Source: Mariniphaga anaerophila
GTDB lineage: Bacteria > Bacteroidota > Bacteroidia > Bacteroidales > Prolixibacteraceae
Assembly (NCBI RefSeq): GCF_900129025.1
Contig: NZ_FQUM01000002.1
Span: 558,001-622,000 of the forward strand
Reading direction: 5' to 3'
Length of the DNA stretch: 64,000 bases
Positions 24,412 through 33,510 of the stretch are shown here, piece after piece (position 1 is the first letter of the stretch; each line of letters starts with the position of its first letter). The notes under the pieces are model-generated. The model saw only the letters and a list, made by a program, of their open reading frames with translations, searched no databases and had not been told where the DNA came from. The translations under genes were made by a program, and so were the position numbers.

Positions 24412-25473
24412 CTATTTTGTCCATTTCGGGCTTTCGTCTGAAGAAGAAGAAGTCTTTCCCTTAAAGTAAGGCCAGCCGTTTTCATCCCAAAATACTTTAT
24501 CTATGTTCATGCACCGACCGTTATAGCCGTTTTCTGCCCAATACGCATGGTAAGGCATCCAGTCCTGTCCAGAATCATCTGTAATGATTTCAGCGTTATG
24601 CCCGGTTCCTGTGAATAACTTGTCCTCACTGGATTGAAGTATTGTGTAGCTGTAACCTTCATTGGTTAGTGGCTCTCCCGCAGGACTAACATACGGGCCT
24701 AAAATATTTTTTGAACGTGCTACTACAATATGGTAAGTACTCTCTTTGCCTTCACAGCACAGCCCTTTGGATGTGAATGCATAATAGTACCCGTTGGAAT
24801 GTTTATGAATGTATACGCCTTCCATATTATTGGCGCCTATAAATGTTTTTTTGGCTCCTGCTTTTATTGCCAAACCGTCATTTGTCAGTTCAATAGCCCA
24901 GATGCCGGAATTAGCACCAAAACTACCCCAAAAAAGGTATTTCCCTTCTCCTGTATCAATAAAATTAGGATCGATTGAATTTTTCACACCCGTGTTTTCG
25001 TATCCGATAAGCATTCCCTGGTCTTCAAAAGGTCCAGTAGGAGAATTTGAAACAGCCACTCCACTTGCACTCCATTGGGGGGCATCCCAAAGACCAGCAG
25101 CGTAGTAGAGAATATACTTTCCGTTGATGTAATTTATATCCGGAGCCCACATTCTGCTATCTTCTCGCCATTGCGGTCTGTCCTCGCCAAATGCGTCTGC
25201 AATGTATTCCCAGGTTACCAAATCTTTGGATCTATATATCGGAAGATAAACGCAATCGGATGCGCCGCTGGTTCCATTCTGAGTTGAATATGAATAAAAG
25301 TACCCTGTTCGGTCGCGGTCATCAATTACCGAAGGATCTGCACAATTGTGAGCGATTACAGGATTATAATATTTCGAGTTGTTGAATTCATCCTCATCAA
25401 CAGGCGTATTGTTACAAGCAGATATTATTAGGAGCAGCGTTGCTGAAAATGTTTTGCCAAATATTTTTTTCAT
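24412..25473 (-). CDS. GH43-family glycoside hydrolase lipoprotein
   Basis: This 353-residue five-bladed beta-propeller enzyme has a lipoprotein signal (LLLIISACNN, Cys at 20). GH43 hallmarks are NCADPSVIDDRDR (catalytic-base Asp), MWAPDINYINGKYILYYAAG, SIDPNFIDTGEGKYLFWGS (pKa-modulating Asp), and NMEGVYIHKHSNGYYYAF (acid Glu). Members act mainly on arabinan or xylan as arabinofuranosidases, endo-arabinanases or xylosidases; the substrate here cannot be fixed. It is the last gene of the PUL on the minus strand. The IS66 insertion lies 5 bp beyond its stop, leaving the protein intact but cutting off its original 3' context. Confidence 0.87.
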   Translation of the reverse strand: MKKIFGKTFSATLLLIISACNNTPVDEDEFNNSKYYNPVIAHNCADPSVIDDRDRTGYFYSYSTQNGTSGASDCVYLPIYRSKDLVTWEYIADAFGEDRPQWREDSRMWAPDINYINGKYILYYAAGLWDAPQWSASGVAVSNSPTGPFEDQGMLIGYENTGVKNSIDPNFIDTGEGKYLFWGSFGANSGIWAIELTNDGLAIKAGAKKTFIGANNMEGVYIHKHSNGYYYAFTSKGLCCEGKESTYHIVVARSKNILGPYVSPAGEPLTNEGYSYTILQSSEDKLFTGTGHNAEIITDDSGQDWMPYHAYWAENGYNGRCMNIDKVFWDENGWPYFKGKTSSSSDESPKWTK

Positions 25474-25552
25474 TTGTGTATTTTTTTAAGATTACGCAAT
25501 ATTTATGCTGATTTTGTATGATAAAGCCGCCACTGGCAGCCGTTGAAGTTAG

Positions 25553-27055
25553 CTATTCAGCTAAAGTAATATTTCCTATTTTATATCGTTTATGAGAATC
25601 TGAATTGTTGTAGGGTAGCTCGAATATTGGAGTCCCATCAAGAGTTCCTACAGAGATATATAAATCATACGTTCCGGGCAGACATGTTCTTGAAAAAAGG
25701 CCTTTTATATCATGAAATGAAGGAGCCACAACGAATGAGGAAGTCAATGGGTATTCTGCTGCTTCTCCCGGAGGCGCTGGCTGCATCTTTTTTACATTAA
25801 AAGAGGGGTCGACTAAAACTGAAACTATTCCTCCTTTTTTGTCTTTCAATGTAAAGCAAGGATACCCCCCGGCATAACATGGTGCAACTCCGACATTTTT
25901 CCAAACGGATTGTATAATGAAAGATTCTGATTTTTTTATTTCTTTTGGGTATACTAAATGAGTAACCTGCAGCCGATATCCCAAACGCCTGTTGATTCGA
26001 CTTATTACATCTTCATTTTCATTCAATAATAATCTTGGCCAGGTATGTATGGACATATAGGATGCATGATAGTCTTCTATCGATTGAATAAGCAATTCTT
26101 TATTCCAGCACCCCCTGGCTTTGGAGCCTTCATAGTGTTCATGTTCCAAAATAACAGGTAACGACGGCCAGAATAGCTGCGCCATTTCGCTGTGAAACCA
26201 TTGCTTCGGCGCTTTTTGTACCAGTATGCTGTCGTCTCTCATGGTCACTCCCCGTGAAAAAGCATAATCCATAATAGGAAAACGTTTTCCCGGAGTATAT
26301 GCGCCGGCATAATCGTCTGAAATACACAGCAAGGTTTTTTTAAAGTGGCGGCAATAAATATCGATATGTTTTTTTTGAGTTTTTATTCCCCATGATTTTC
26401 CGTGTACAGGAGTGGAAACAATTGTATGTCCTTCTCCCCACATGCCATAATGACCAACATCAACGAACGCAACATTAGGATTTTCATCATATTTTTCGGC
26501 CATCTTCGCAACAAATTTTTCAACTTTTTCAACGAAAACTGGGTCGTCATAATCAGGTTCAATATAATCGTGAGCCTTATAATATTTAGCTCCTGCATCG
26601 AACACCCATTGAGGAGTTCCCTGATGCATCCAGTTTTCAGTTGCAGTAATCCGGAACGCTACTTTTTTCCCTTTTTCAATCCATCGTTGGGCAGGCGTAT
26701 CCAGAATTTCCCACGTATACTGGTTTTCTTCAGGTTGAACAAAAGCCCAGGGAATACGAAGATATACAGTACTTAACCCCGGAAAATCGTCCAGGGTGTC
26801 TGAAGGTGCTAATTTGGAACCATAGTTACTCAGCAGATTCGAATAAAAATGCATGGTCCAACCCATATCCGGATTTACCAATGCTTTGCCGTTATCTTCA
26901 GGGAAAAACTCATATATATCAGAGGGGTCTGTCCTTCCTTTTTTTAATGAATGATTCGTTGATAGCATATTATTGGGGACAATAACAACTGATAGCATAC
27001 CAGTTGTTGCAAGTCCCATTTTGTTTAAAAATTCTCGTCGGTTTATCCCTTCCAT
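25553..27055 (-). CDS. DUF4832 glycoside-hydrolase-like protein, Tat signal
   Basis: This 500-residue protein starts at the ATG at 27055, where a Tat-like signal begins (INRREFLNKMGLATTGML). The longer in-frame ORF reaches into the upstream esterase gene and is not used. NPDMGWTMHFY, LSTVYLRIPWAFVQPEENQYTWE and HYGMWGEGH mark a (beta/alpha)8 hydrolase-like domain, followed by a DUF4832 beta-sandwich (residues about 380-500). Glu residues in FVQPEE and MWGEGH are possible catalytic residues. The activity of this family is not established to my knowledge. It starts 4 bp after the esterase stop, so it is in the same operon. Confidence 0.78.
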   Translation of the reverse strand: MEGINRREFLNKMGLATTGMLSVVIVPNNMLSTNHSLKKGRTDPSDIYEFFPEDNGKALVNPDMGWTMHFYSNLLSNYGSKLAPSDTLDDFPGLSTVYLRIPWAFVQPEENQYTWEILDTPAQRWIEKGKKVAFRITATENWMHQGTPQWVFDAGAKYYKAHDYIEPDYDDPVFVEKVEKFVAKMAEKYDENPNVAFVDVGHYGMWGEGHTIVSTPVHGKSWGIKTQKKHIDIYCRHFKKTLLCISDDYAGAYTPGKRFPIMDYAFSRGVTMRDDSILVQKAPKQWFHSEMAQLFWPSLPVILEHEHYEGSKARGCWNKELLIQSIEDYHASYMSIHTWPRLLLNENEDVISRINRRLGYRLQVTHLVYPKEIKKSESFIIQSVWKNVGVAPCYAGGYPCFTLKDKKGGIVSVLVDPSFNVKKMQPAPPGEAAEYPLTSSFVVAPSFHDIKGLFSRTCLPGTYDLYISVGTLDGTPIFELPYNNSDSHKRYKIGNITLAE

Positions 27056-27059
27056 ACTA

Positions 27060-28484
27060 TTATTTTTCACGTGTGAAATCGTCGGTTCTAAAGGAACTTG
27101 CCGGCAATCCGTGTGCATTAAATAACGAGCCTTTTAAGAAGTTTTTAAATCCATAACGTACATAATACGGCTCTTTTACATCATCTGACCAGACTTCGAT
27201 CGTGTTCCCAAAGTTATTAACCACAGCTTTTGCTGTAACATATTTGCCATCTTTGCCGGCAATCTGAAAGCCTTCAAGCTCAACTAACCTGGGGTACAGG
27301 CCAATTTCTGCATTTTTAAAAGCAAGAATCATTTTATTCTGCTCAATATTTACCGATTCTAAATTGGGTCCATCACATGGAAAATTTTCAAACTGATAGG
27401 TTTTGGCCAAAGCCTGATAGGCTAAACGCTGGCCAACGATTTCCTTTTCTGCCGGATGGATACAGCTTTGTTCTCCTTTATCCAAAGTTATGGCCATTCC
27501 TGAATTGGGAATAATTGTAGTGCACTTTAGCTGGGATTCCCTTAGAAACGCACTTTCTTCTTTGTCTTTCCCGCTGTAAACGAAAGGAGCAATTTGCACA
27601 TAATAGAATGGAAGATTTTCATCGCCAAACAAAACACGCCATTCTTTAACCATGTCAGGGAATAGAGAAGTATATTGATCGTAGTTGGGAATATTGGTTT
27701 CGCCCTGATACCAAATAAAACCTTTTATGGTATACTTACTTACCGGACGAAGCATTCCGTTATATAAAAGAGTAGGAACCTGTTGCGGGTGAGGTGAATC
27801 CAGGTTTAGATTGTCCAGTTTGATATTTGGATACATTCTCAGTATGTCCTTGCTCATCCATGCCTCAATAGAGGCACCTCCCCAACTAACGTGAATCATG
27901 CCAATGGGAATGTGCAATGCCTGATATAAGGTTTTTGCATAAAAATACCCCACTGCACTGAATTTCCCTGATTCTTTGATAGACGCCTGTTTCCAGCTTC
28001 CTTCAACATCATCTTGAGGAGTTAATGCCGGAGTTTTGATTCCGGTATACATGCGAATTTCGGGATACTGTTCTGATTCAATAATAGCATTAAGCGAATT
28101 TTCTACAGGTTGGCCGGTAAAGCCTTTCAATGGCATTTCCATGTTCGATTGTCCTGAGCATACCCAAACATCCCCAAGAAAAACATCGCTAAGAACAGTT
28201 TTTTCTCCATCATCAAAACATATGGAATAAGGTCCGCCGGCCTGAATCGTTTTTATTTTTACAGTCCAATTTCCTGCCTGGTCGACTGTTGTTTTGTAAA
28301 CTTTGTTATCCCATGAAGTGGTTACTTCTATAGTTGTATGCCGGTTACTCTTTCCCCACAGGCAAACTTCTGCGTCACGTTGTAAAACCATATTATCTCC
28401 AATTACAGAAGGGAGTATAACATTTGCATGCAGTGTTGTCATGTTGGTCAATACAACAACAATAATAAATAGTATTCTTTTCAT
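27060..28484 (-). CDS. SASA-type carbohydrate acetylesterase
   Basis: This 474-residue secreted protein (Sec signal MKRILFIIVVVLTNMTTLHA) belongs to the sialate O-acetylesterase/SASA group. Diagnostic segments are VWVCSGQSNMEMPLKGF with the nucleophile Ser in GQSNM, IHVSWGGASIEAWMS, and KGFIWYQGETNIPNYDQY. These SGNH-fold enzymes remove acetyl groups from sialic acid, xylan or pectin. With GH43 and DUF4832 partners, acetylated plant-type or algal polysaccharide is a likelier substrate than sialic acid. It is separated from the SusD gene by 106 bp containing a hairpin. Confidence 0.88.
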   Translation of the reverse strand: MKRILFIIVVVLTNMTTLHANVILPSVIGDNMVLQRDAEVCLWGKSNRHTTIEVTTSWDNKVYKTTVDQAGNWTVKIKTIQAGGPYSICFDDGEKTVLSDVFLGDVWVCSGQSNMEMPLKGFTGQPVENSLNAIIESEQYPEIRMYTGIKTPALTPQDDVEGSWKQASIKESGKFSAVGYFYAKTLYQALHIPIGMIHVSWGGASIEAWMSKDILRMYPNIKLDNLNLDSPHPQQVPTLLYNGMLRPVSKYTIKGFIWYQGETNIPNYDQYTSLFPDMVKEWRVLFGDENLPFYYVQIAPFVYSGKDKEESAFLRESQLKCTTIIPNSGMAITLDKGEQSCIHPAEKEIVGQRLAYQALAKTYQFENFPCDGPNLESVNIEQNKMILAFKNAEIGLYPRLVELEGFQIAGKDGKYVTAKAVVNNFGNTIEVWSDDVKEPYYVRYGFKNFLKGSLFNAHGLPASSFRTDDFTREK

Positions 28485-28534
28485 GTTTTTCAGATGTAGA
28501 GCAATAATATGTAAAAAAGATATTTAAAACAACA

Positions 28535-28556
28535 CCACCTTCCTTTTAGAAGGTGG
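28535..28556 (-). terminator. Hairpin between susD and the esterase gene
   Basis: CCACCTTC and GAAGGTGG form a perfect 8-bp stem with a 6-base loop, followed on the minus strand by a weak TGTTGTTTT tract. Such hairpins after SusD lower expression of downstream enzyme genes relative to the porin pair, so it may be an attenuator rather than a full stop. Confidence 0.6.
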
Positions 28557-28590
28557 CGTTTCAATTAAAGACAAAATGATCAGCTAATTA

Positions 28591-30354
28591 TTAGTTCCAT
28601 CCCGGATTTTGAAAATTTTCCCCGGTATATTCTTTCAACCGAATAACTTCATCTCCGGGTATAGGAAAAATTAAGTATTTATCATCGTAAGCTTTTCTGT
28701 CATTATCTACGACAATGCGCTCGTAAGTATATTTCCCGTCGTTTTTTATGGCTTTCATACCGGTTACAACTTTATCAGTCTGTGACAAAATTTTCCAACG
28801 GCGAACATCAAAAAAGCGGTGTTCTTCAAATGCTAATTCCACGCGTCTTTCGTTTCTTACTTTTTTTCGGAACTCGTCACAGGTAATATTATCAGGAACC
28901 GAAACCATTCCTACTCTGTTGCGAACCGTATTTACAGCGTTAATCGCATTTTTGGGAACATTGGCATTGCCCTGAGCTGCCGCCGCTTCATTAACCGCTT
29001 CTGCCATGTTAAGGTATAACTCAGCCAGACGGAACACTTTAAAGTAACCGTCTTTATTCGTGTTTTTATCGGAAGAGTAGTTGGAAAATTTCCTTAAATA
29101 ATATCCGGTACGGGTATTGAGGGATTTTGTTTTTGAAATTTCACAATTTCCTCCTTCATATGTCCATACCCTGCTGTTTGCATCATCGAGCCTGTAAGGT
29201 GCTCCGTTATAATAAACAGAAGCTTTCAGTCGGGGATCCCTGTTCGCATAAGGGTTGTTTTCGTTATATGCTGTTGCTTCAGGATTAATGACAGGTTCTA
29301 AATGATTAGCATCTTTATATCCCAGAATAGGAGCTTTACCATTAATGGTTTCATATGAATCTATCAGCTCTTGAGAGGGACAGATGCCTGCTTTTTCTGA
29401 ACCTGAGGTAATTGGTAAACCACAGTATTTAAATATCGCCAACTGCACGTTTTTTGTCTCATAAATGGTTTCTTTATCAGAAACACCGTTGACGTCTGAA
29501 CGAGTGTAAAAATACACATCATACGGAGAATAGCCGGCAGTACTACCCGGGTAACTTTTATACAGGCTGTACCCATTTTGAACACAAGCTTCTAAGGCTT
29601 CGGTTGTAATAATTGCCGCATCAGCCCAGGTAATTGTTCCGTCACTCCACAAAGGGCTGGCAGCATAAAGAGCCGTTTGTGATTTAATTGCATGCACAAC
29701 AGCTTTTGTGAACTTGCCCCTGTCGCTTTCAGCACTACCAGCAATCCATCCGAGTTCATTGTCTTTTGCTGTTAAAGCACTGTCGCAATCTGCAAAAATT
29801 TGTTTTGCGCAGTCTGCAAAAGAATTTTTTCTCACTTGTGAATAGTCAAAGTTCATAGGATAAGGTTCGGTGGCAATGGGCACCCCTCCGAATCGTTTTA
29901 TAAGTTGTAAATAGTAATAAGCTCTAATGGCATAAGCCTGATATTTCCAACTGTTGCGGTTTATCTCGTTGTTAATGCGAGCGGTATAAATGTTATCCAG
30001 GAAAATATTGCAGTGACGTATTCCGGCCCAATAGTGCTCCCACCATCCATTACGTATAGGATTATAGTAAGGGGTCATGCGGCCCTGATACCAGCTTGAA
30101 GCACTACCGTTTAATACATCCCGGGCATCATGGGCTTCATCTGAAAAGGCAGCCAGCATAGTGTGGTCAGAATATTGCATCCCTAATGGCTCGATATATG
30201 CATAACAGCGATTCAAATATGCGGCTGTTTTTTTATCGTTCTGAAATATTTCATCATAGGAAATTCTTCCATCCTCGTATATGTCTATTTCTGTACAGGA
30301 GCCTAACAAAGCAGCTGTAAGAATAATCAACGAATATTTTATTATTTCTCTCAT
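28591..30354 (-). CDS. SusD/RagB-family nutrient-binding lipoprotein
   Basis: This 587-residue outer-membrane lipoprotein (LTAALLGSCTEIDIYEDG, Cys near 20) has the SusD TPR-like helical fold. WGGIRHCN-like and AYYYLQLIKRFGGVPIATEPY are typical, as are the C-terminal NAVNTVRNRVG and ERRVELAFEEHRFFDVRRW. It binds glycan at the surface as the lid of the SusC channel encoded just upstream (11 bp). It is the second of two SusD genes in this PUL. Confidence 0.95.
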   Translation of the reverse strand: MREIIKYSLIILTAALLGSCTEIDIYEDGRISYDEIFQNDKKTAAYLNRCYAYIEPLGMQYSDHTMLAAFSDEAHDARDVLNGSASSWYQGRMTPYYNPIRNGWWEHYWAGIRHCNIFLDNIYTARINNEINRNSWKYQAYAIRAYYYLQLIKRFGGVPIATEPYPMNFDYSQVRKNSFADCAKQIFADCDSALTAKDNELGWIAGSAESDRGKFTKAVVHAIKSQTALYAASPLWSDGTITWADAAIITTEALEACVQNGYSLYKSYPGSTAGYSPYDVYFYTRSDVNGVSDKETIYETKNVQLAIFKYCGLPITSGSEKAGICPSQELIDSYETINGKAPILGYKDANHLEPVINPEATAYNENNPYANRDPRLKASVYYNGAPYRLDDANSRVWTYEGGNCEISKTKSLNTRTGYYLRKFSNYSSDKNTNKDGYFKVFRLAELYLNMAEAVNEAAAAQGNANVPKNAINAVNTVRNRVGMVSVPDNITCDEFRKKVRNERRVELAFEEHRFFDVRRWKILSQTDKVVTGMKAIKNDGKYTYERIVVDNDRKAYDDKYLIFPIPGDEVIRLKEYTGENFQNPGWN

Positions 30355-30365
30355 TTGATTTTATT

Positions 30366-33300
30366 TTAGAAAATAATATTGAGTCCCAAATTATACGTAC
30401 GATATTGGGGATAGCTTGATAAACTGCTTGTTTCCGGATCCAAATCCTTAAATTGCATATTGTCAAATGTCAACAGGTTTGTTCCACTCAAATAGAAGCG
30501 GATTTTTTCTGTCGAAATTTTGTTGCACAAACGACTTGGTAAATTGCATCCAATTTCTATGTTTTTCAACCTTAAATAAGATTTGTCGCCAATGAAAAAG
30601 GAGTTGGCTTGTATGCTTGAAGAAGCACTGGTAGACAAAGCCGGGTAAGAAATTTTTTCTCCGTTTTGGAAGCGTTCGGCGCTCCATGCATTTTTATGCA
30701 GCTCGCTGTATGTGCCTTCGCTGTATATTTCATTAACACCAATCCCTGAATAGTACCCTGAAACTTTTGATATACCCTGAAACTGAACAAATAAATCAAC
30801 GACTTTATATGCTAAGTTAAGGTTTGCTGCGTATGCTAGTTGAGGAAGCGTGTTGTATTTTATAGGAGCATTATCCTGATTGTTGATAACTCCGTCTTCG
30901 TTCAGGTCTTTATAAATAAAGTCTCCCGGACGGGGAGCTATTCCCTCATAATGCAGGTTACTGTCAATAATTTCCTGCTCACTGTTAAAGTATCCGTTTC
31001 CGTTAGAATAGTCAACAAGTAATCCGAAGTTTTGCCCAATTGAATAGCCAGTACTGCGATATGGATAGAAAAAATTGCTTGAAGCGCGATTAACCTCATT
31101 TATATCAACAATTTCATTTTTATTGTAAGCAATATTTCCGGAGGCGCTAATATGCCACTCGTTGTCAATTTGTTTCTCGTATGCCAGTTCAATTTCAAAT
31201 CCGTGATTTTTTACTTTTCCGCTGTTTTCATACGGATAATAGTCAAGGGGCAAACCCTGCAATCCGGGTATTTGGCTGTTTTTAATCAGTACATCGCTCT
31301 GGTTGTGAATGTAATAATCAAAATTCATAGTAAGGGAGTTAAACAAACCGATACTGACCCCATAGTTCTGCTGTCTGGAATCTTCCCATTTTAGATACGG
31401 ATTTCCCAATAAAGATTCGTAAATGATAGCGCCGGAATACAATCCGCTGATATATCCACCACTTCCTAAACGTATATCATCTTCATACATGTATCTGCGA
31501 TCGGTAAACTGGTCATTACCAACTTTTCCATACGAAGCTTTAAATTTCAGCAGCGTTAACCAGGAATCGGTATTACTTTTAAGAAAATTTTCGTTCGATG
31601 CAATCCATGCTCCAGAAATGGTAGGGAACAATCCGTAACGGTTTTCCCCTCCGAATTGGTCGGATGTCATAAAGCTTGCATCCATCTGGATATAGTATTT
31701 GCTGTTGAACCCATATTTGGCATGACCGTTAAATGAAATTTGATCATAAGGAAGCAGTTGTGAACCAGCTCCTTCCTGTATTACATCTTGATTAAAATAG
31801 CTCACGAAAGCATTAACTTCATGAACTTTATTAAATGTTCTTTTGTAATTGATAAATCCCTGGAAATTAATAAAGTAACGATAATTGGAGCCTTTGTTTA
31901 GTTTTAACTCTGAATCAATCCACGAGCCAAAAGGTTTGAAAGCCAATTCATCATAACTACTGTCGTCTTTAACATAGCGGGCATAACTCCTCGAACCGAA
32001 TATTCCACTTTGATGACGTGATTCGTATCCAAAAATACCTTTCATATTAAGCCCTTTGGTTATAAAACCTATATCCCAATCTAATCCCAACGCAACATTC
32101 ACTGTTGTTTCTGTATATTTTTGGGACCCCGAGCGGTTTATTTTGCCATAAATGGGGTTGGTATCCCATGGTGTGGCAATAACGTTGCCATCAGGAGTCA
32201 GAGGGCCGTATTCTGTAGCAGGCATGCTAAATATGCCACTTAATATATCACTTGTCGAATATGCAGGTGAATTAATTCTTTTTACAACCACCATCTGATT
32301 TAAGAAAGCACGCAAATTTGAAAGCAATTTAATGTCGATATTAGTTCTTTCGTTAAATCGCTGCATATATTTTGACGGGTCACATACTTCTTTTTCCTGT
32401 ACCTTCAATAAAGCGTCTTGCTCTATAAATCCTGTATTAACGAAATACTTGACACGTCCATTCCCTCCGCTTATATTAACATTGTAACGCTGCATGGGGG
32501 CAATGTCCTTCATATAAGCATCGTACCAATTGTTATCGGGGAAAAGTTCGCGATTTTCTCCAGTTCTGTATGCATTAATTTTTTTCTCACTAAAAGGCAT
32601 GTCCATATCGTCATTGCTGGCAGCTTCATTACGTAACATCGCGTACTCCCAGCTATGAAGCATTTTGGGCCTGACAGTAGCTTCCTGCAGGGAGAAATCG
32701 GCAGACACCGATACTTGTGATTCTCCGTTATAACCGCGCTTGGTTGTAATAAGAATAGCACCGGCAGAACCATTAAACCCGTATAATGCAGTGGCCGCGG
32801 CGTCTTTTAATATAGCTATAGATTCTACTGTTTTGGGGTCAAGCATGTTCAGGTCGAAAGTAGGAGAGGGGACTCCGTCAATTACAAAAATCGGATGGTT
32901 ACCACTTGTAGAATTACGGCCACGAATGAACATTCCAACACCATCATATCCGGGTTCGCCACTTCCCTGGAGAATAGTGAGGCCGGCAAGTTTGCCTGTT
33001 AAAGAGCCTGCAAAACCTCCAGACGGATATTTTTCCAGCTCACTGCCTTCAACTATTGAAAAAGCCCCTGTTATACTTTTTCTTCTTTCTTTTCGAAGCA
33101 TTGAAACAGGTATGTATTCATCTTGCCTGTGTGCATCAGGTATAAGGGAGATGGTAACATCATCGCCACTTTTTACCGATAATAGTTTGGTTTTGTAGCC
33201 TGTGAATTCTACCAGAAGTTCGGCAACGTCGCCAGTAAGAGGAACCGCAAATTTTCCCTGTCTGTTGGTTGAAATAGAGAAATCTGTTTCAGGAACAGAA

Positions 33301-33488
33301 ACAACAGCACCAACAATAGGTTTTCCTGTCTCATCAATAATAACCCCGGATACAATTTTTTTTGAAGCTGTTTGCTCCATCCGGTTTTTTGCCGAATAAT
33401 TGTTCCCGGCAAAGGTATTGTACCCCAATAAGCATGCGGCTAATAAGAGGAGGATTGTTTTTCTCAAAGAATATTGTTTTGTTATCAT
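30366..33488 (-). CDS. SusC/RagA TonB-dependent outer-membrane transporter
   Basis: This 1040-residue transporter has a signal peptide, a carboxypeptidase-regulatory-like N-terminal domain (SGVIIDETGKPIVGAVVSVP, residues about 45-115) and a plug domain (GSGEPGYDGVGMFIRGRNS, FVIDGVPSPTFDL). The beta-barrel ends in aromatic TYNLGLNIIF, the usual BAM signal. The DUF4480-like repeat ILKDAAATALYGFNGSAGAIL is conserved in SusC. It imports oligosaccharides using TonB energy. It is the second SusC of two adjacent pairs, with no enzyme gene between them. Confidence 0.95.
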   Translation of the reverse strand: MITKQYSLRKTILLLLAACLLGYNTFAGNNYSAKNRMEQTASKKIVSGVIIDETGKPIVGAVVSVPETDFSISTNRQGKFAVPLTGDVAELLVEFTGYKTKLLSVKSGDDVTISLIPDAHRQDEYIPVSMLRKERRKSITGAFSIVEGSELEKYPSGGFAGSLTGKLAGLTILQGSGEPGYDGVGMFIRGRNSTSGNHPIFVIDGVPSPTFDLNMLDPKTVESIAILKDAAATALYGFNGSAGAILITTKRGYNGESQVSVSADFSLQEATVRPKMLHSWEYAMLRNEAASNDDMDMPFSEKKINAYRTGENRELFPDNNWYDAYMKDIAPMQRYNVNISGGNGRVKYFVNTGFIEQDALLKVQEKEVCDPSKYMQRFNERTNIDIKLLSNLRAFLNQMVVVKRINSPAYSTSDILSGIFSMPATEYGPLTPDGNVIATPWDTNPIYGKINRSGSQKYTETTVNVALGLDWDIGFITKGLNMKGIFGYESRHQSGIFGSRSYARYVKDDSSYDELAFKPFGSWIDSELKLNKGSNYRYFINFQGFINYKRTFNKVHEVNAFVSYFNQDVIQEGAGSQLLPYDQISFNGHAKYGFNSKYYIQMDASFMTSDQFGGENRYGLFPTISGAWIASNENFLKSNTDSWLTLLKFKASYGKVGNDQFTDRRYMYEDDIRLGSGGYISGLYSGAIIYESLLGNPYLKWEDSRQQNYGVSIGLFNSLTMNFDYYIHNQSDVLIKNSQIPGLQGLPLDYYPYENSGKVKNHGFEIELAYEKQIDNEWHISASGNIAYNKNEIVDINEVNRASSNFFYPYRSTGYSIGQNFGLLVDYSNGNGYFNSEQEIIDSNLHYEGIAPRPGDFIYKDLNEDGVINNQDNAPIKYNTLPQLAYAANLNLAYKVVDLFVQFQGISKVSGYYSGIGVNEIYSEGTYSELHKNAWSAERFQNGEKISYPALSTSASSSIQANSFFIGDKSYLRLKNIEIGCNLPSRLCNKISTEKIRFYLSGTNLLTFDNMQFKDLDPETSSLSSYPQYRTYNLGLNIIF

Positions 33489-33510
33489 AATTTCAATCTG
33501 TTATAAAATA

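Noticed and set aside
27056-27118. Longer start of the DUF4832 protein
   Set aside because: It overlaps the esterase gene and places residues before the Tat signal.
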